From: Bacteroidota bacterium
GTDB lineage: Bacteria; CLD3; SB21
Assembly (NCBI GenBank): GCA_020438245.1
Contig: JAGQUY010000457.1
Location: forward strand, 1-8,565
Direction: 5' to 3'
Length of the DNA stretch: 8,565 nucleotides
Positions 6,643-8,565 of the stretch are shown here, piece by piece. Both the position numbers and the translations under genes were made by a program. The notes beneath the pieces were generated by a model. It was not told where the DNA came from. It saw only the letters and a list, made by a program, of their open reading frames with translations, and ran no database searches. Within the stretch, counting starts at the first letter, position 1. Every line of letters begins with the position of its first letter.

Positions 6643-7041
6643 CTATGCCTTGTCTTTCAAAACATCCCTGATCTCCATCAGTAGTTTCTCCTGTGCCGAC
6701 GGTCCCGCAGGCTTGGGCGCTTCTTTTGGTGTTTGTAATCTATTAAGTCCTTTGACCATCATGAAAATGGCAAAGGCCACGATCAAAAAATCGAAACTGG
6801 CCTGCAAAAAATTTCCATAGTTGATCGTTACCGCTGCATTGCCTTCCGTCGCTTCTTTCAAGGTAATGGCCAGATCGGTGAATCGAATACCGCCGACGAG
6901 CAGTCCAATAGGGGGCATAATAACGTCGGCCACGAGGGATGAAACAATTTTTCCAAAGGCGCCCCCGATAATAACGCCCACTGCAAGATCCACTACACTT
7001 CCGCGGGAAGCAAACTTCTTGAATTCATCGATGAGTTTCAT
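6643..7041 (-). CDS. mscL: Large-conductance mechanosensitive channel MscL
   Basis: MscL is an inner-membrane pore that opens under high membrane tension and releases solutes during osmotic downshock. The 132-residue length matches the E. coli protein (136). The N-terminal helix (KLIDEFKKFASRG) leads into the highly conserved pore helix, residues about 15-43 (VVDLAVGVIIGGAFGKIVSS, then LVADVIMPPIG). A periplasmic loop follows, then the second helix at about 80-98 (FDFLIVAFAIFMMVKGLN). A proline-rich linker leads to the C-terminal cytoplasmic bundle helix (EKLLMEIRDVLKDKA). GGAG (plus-strand CTCC at 7048-7051) lies six bases before the start. The gene converges on the efflux operon with the terminator between them. 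The 114 bases upstream, up to the DUF3078 gene, show no convincing promoter or terminator, so co-transcription is possible but unproved. Confidence 0.97.
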   Translation of the reverse strand: MKLIDEFKKFASRGSVVDLAVGVIIGGAFGKIVSSLVADVIMPPIGLLVGGIRFTDLAITLKEATEGNAAVTINYGNFLQASFDFLIVAFAIFMMVKGLNRLQTPKEAPKPAGPSAQEKLLMEIRDVLKDKA

Positions 7042-7155
7042 GTTTTACTCCGATTTTGATATGTAAGCAGATTAACCGCAAAATCCCATAATGCTCGCTT
7101 GAAGGCCAATCAATCTGAATCTTGTCTCTTTGGTCCTCGTTGCAATCCGGCTGCC

Positions 7156-7995
7156 CTAAAACTTATACAATAGCCCTGCTGCGAAGACTTCCTTGACCTG
7201 CCACTTGTTTACCACATCTTTATCATACACCAACTGAGCGGTAAAACTTGCACTCACATATTCATTCACCTTCATAAGCAGCAGGTTTTCCCAGTTCACG
7301 TCGATCTCCTTGGCCTTATTGTAGGCGGAAAAGAGATTGAGTTTCGACGTAAAGTCGATGCCCTTCATTACCGGTGTCTGATATACACAATTAATAAACC
7401 ATCCAAACTCCGACAGGACTTTTTTACCGGGGTCCAACCCGAATGCCCCGGCATCGCTTAGACGGCTGTCAAGTACAACGGTAGCTTTCCCGGTAACCGG
7501 AGAAATCATGGCGGAAAACATATCGTTGGGACGGTAATTGGCACCCAGCGCCAATGTAATGGCTGCCGGAGACATGAATTTGGAGATCGGTTTTCTGAGG
7601 GAATCCGGGACGCCATAATCGTAGCCGTTGGCAAACTGGGTTCTAAAATCCAGCAGCGCCGAATATTTCCAGGGTCCGATGAAATCCCTGCCGTATTTGG
7701 AGACAAAAATGATCTTATCATCACTTTTTCGTGTGCCGGCTGAACCCTGTTTGACGATACCATAACCCAACTCCAATGAGTTTTCCCATCGAGTCTTCTC
7801 AAGAAAGTAATTCGCATATAGCGATAGCAGCGAGTTTAAAGCCAGAGAATTGTCGCCACCGCCGGACCAATCTTTCAGTTGAACCTGGCTAAAATTGACG
7901 CCGATGGTCCCGCCTTTTTTCCAAGTAGTATCCGCTTCTTGGGCGGAAAGACTGAAAATTGCCGTAACAAGAAGAACAGTAATCCACGTTTTCAT
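7156..7995 (-). CDS. DUF3078 family protein, predicted outer-membrane beta-barrel of unknown function
   Basis: This 279-residue protein begins with a signal peptide (MKTWITVLLVTAIFSLSA, likely cut before QEAD) and ends in an aromatic residue (GLLYKF), as outer-membrane beta-barrels often do. Soon after the signal it carries GVNFSQVQLKDWSGGGDNSL, followed by a LSLYANYF-like strand. This is the pattern I associate with DUF3078 proteins of Bacteroidota and relatives. The rest is a series of alternating hydrophobic strands rich in Y, W and F. Family members have no established function. GAGGAG (plus-strand CTCCTC at 8003-8008), seven bases upstream, firmly supports the start, and the stop is TAG. 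It lies between trpF and mscL on the same strand. The family assignment is from memory of the motif. The barrel topology is inferred from strand pattern and export signals. Confidence 0.78.
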   Translation of the reverse strand: MKTWITVLLVTAIFSLSAQEADTTWKKGGTIGVNFSQVQLKDWSGGGDNSLALNSLLSLYANYFLEKTRWENSLELGYGIVKQGSAGTRKSDDKIIFVSKYGRDFIGPWKYSALLDFRTQFANGYDYGVPDSLRKPISKFMSPAAITLALGANYRPNDMFSAMISPVTGKATVVLDSRLSDAGAFGLDPGKKVLSEFGWFINCVYQTPVMKGIDFTSKLNLFSAYNKAKEIDVNWENLLLMKVNEYVSASFTAQLVYDKDVVNKWQVKEVFAAGLLYKF

Positions 7996-8044
7996 GAGTC
8001 AACTCCTCATACGATGAATAGGAAAATAAAAGAGACATTCAAAC

Positions 8045-8073
8045 AAACTACGAAGTCGATTTCGACCAATCAA
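8045..8073 (-). promoter_or_regulatory. Weak candidate promoter for the DUF3078 gene
   Basis: On the minus strand TTGATT (8073-8068) and TAGTTT (8050-8045) are 17 bases apart, just after the trpF stop. Each box departs from consensus at two or more positions. The -10 resembles the TAGGTT proposed for P1. The spacer contains a small GTCGA/TCGAC inverted repeat. The match is weak and the 81-base gap could equally be read through from trpF. Confidence 0.25.
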
Positions 8074-8076
8074 CGA

Positions 8077-8565
8077 TCAATTTACGTCTTGCAATACTCG
8101 GAAAAGGGAGTGAAGCTTGTTGATATCGAGTATATTTTCGGTACGAACCCCACTGCATACATCAATGGAGTAAGGATTGACAGCGCGCACCGCTTGGGCG
8201 ACATTTTCAGGTCGAAGTCCACCGGCCAAGTACACCGGTATGTTCACCGATTCGACAATACGGCGGCTGAACTCCCAATTGTGCGTCCTGCCTGTACCTC
8301 CAAGTTCCTTGACCGCCAGGCTCGGGTTGCCCGAATCCAGCAACAACGCATCTACTGAAGAGGAAATATTCAGTGCCTCGTTCACCGATGACTCATCGAG
8401 AACGTGAACTACTTGGACCAATTCGATACCCGGCAGGTCGCGGCGAATGTCGTCATGCGTACCCTCCAATAATCTGTCCACAAGCTGAATGGTGGTTGTC
8501 CCGCATCGACGGTGTTGTTCAACAATAGCGGCGGAAGATTGATGACTGGTCAGGAGAAAGGTCCG
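8077..8565 (-). CDS. trpF: Phosphoribosylanthranilate isomerase-like protein (TrpF type), N-terminus beyond the window
   Basis: The enzyme family converts N-(5-phosphoribosyl)anthranilate to the carboxyphenylamino-deoxyribulose phosphate of tryptophan synthesis, using a (beta/alpha)8 barrel. The 162 visible residues are the C-terminal three quarters. The frame is open to the right edge, and a GTG at 8481 is internal because family sequence continues upstream of it (RTFLLTSHQS through CGTTTIQL). Conserved parts are the probable acid aspartate in ALLLDSGN (visible residue 77), the GGTGRTHNW loop, the phosphate-binding LAGGLRPENV and IDVCSGVR. The catalytic cysteine expected near the N-terminus is outside the window. 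IQLVD stands where the common form has LQLHG, and GVRTENILD where it has GVE..PG.KD. This points to a divergent subgroup, and a role outside tryptophan synthesis cannot be excluded. No other trp gene is visible. Confidence 0.85.
   Translation of the reverse strand, partial: RTFLLTSHQSSAAIVEQHRRCGTTTIQLVDRLLEGTHDDIRRDLPGIELVQVVHVLDESSVNEALNISSSVDALLLDSGNPSLAVKELGGTGRTHNWEFSRRIVESVNIPVYLAGGLRPENVAQAVRAVNPYSIDVCSGVRTENILDINKLHSLFRVLQDVN

Noticed and set aside
8055..8066. Small hairpin (GTCGA/TCGAC) after the trpF-like gene as a terminator
   Set aside because: The stem is only five base pairs with a two-base loop, and no uninterrupted U-tract follows on the minus strand.
7879..8358. Plus-strand open frame of 159 codons across the DUF3078 start and the trpF-like gene
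   Set aside because: It runs antisense to two recognised genes and spans their intergenic gap. Its product looks like random translation.
1..8565. CRISPR array, transposon ends, prophage genes, tRNA or rRNA
   Set aside because: No regularly spaced repeats, transposase or integrase motifs, terminal inverted repeats or cloverleaf/rRNA signatures were seen. The short inverted repeats at 172-279 fit operators better.

Overview
The window reads as chromosomal DNA of a Gram-negative bacterium. It has an outer-membrane factor of the TolC type, a periplasmic adaptor, an RND pump and a second predicted outer-membrane barrel protein of the DUF3078 type. DUF3078 is known mainly from Bacteroidota and related FCB lineages. 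Most genes have clear purine-rich ribosome binding sites (GGAG/AGGA), and sigma70-like -35/-10 boxes can be proposed. Typical Bacteroidota usually lack both, so I favour a neighbouring FCB lineage (Ignavibacteria, Calditrichota, KSB1 or Marinimicrobia-like). This placement is inference from family content, not a phylogenetic result.

Left edge (1-293): a possible divergent gene runs off the window on the minus strand. It is followed by an AT-rich control region with a candidate TTGACA promoter, a perfect TATAAT box, a 25-bp palindrome, and two related 32-bp inverted-repeat boxes placed on either side of the palindrome.

Centre (294-6568): four tightly spaced plus-strand genes form one apparent operon: a TetR-family regulator, a TolC-like outer-membrane channel, an HlyD/AcrA-type adaptor and an AcrB-like RND pump. 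Gaps are 13, 37 and 9 bases. Together they would make a complete tripartite efflux pump spanning both membranes, with its own likely autoregulated repressor. A strong hairpin terminator with A and T tracts on opposite sides closes the operon and probably also stops the convergent mscL transcript.

Right side (6643-8565): three minus-strand genes read in the order phosphoribosylanthranilate isomerase (trpF-like, N-terminus beyond the edge), a DUF3078 outer-membrane protein, and the large-conductance mechanosensitive channel MscL. They are not obviously functionally linked.

I see no CRISPR array, transposon, prophage, tRNA or rRNA. I found no convincing undescribed multi-gene system. The most interesting unexplained structure is the compound operator region at 172-279.
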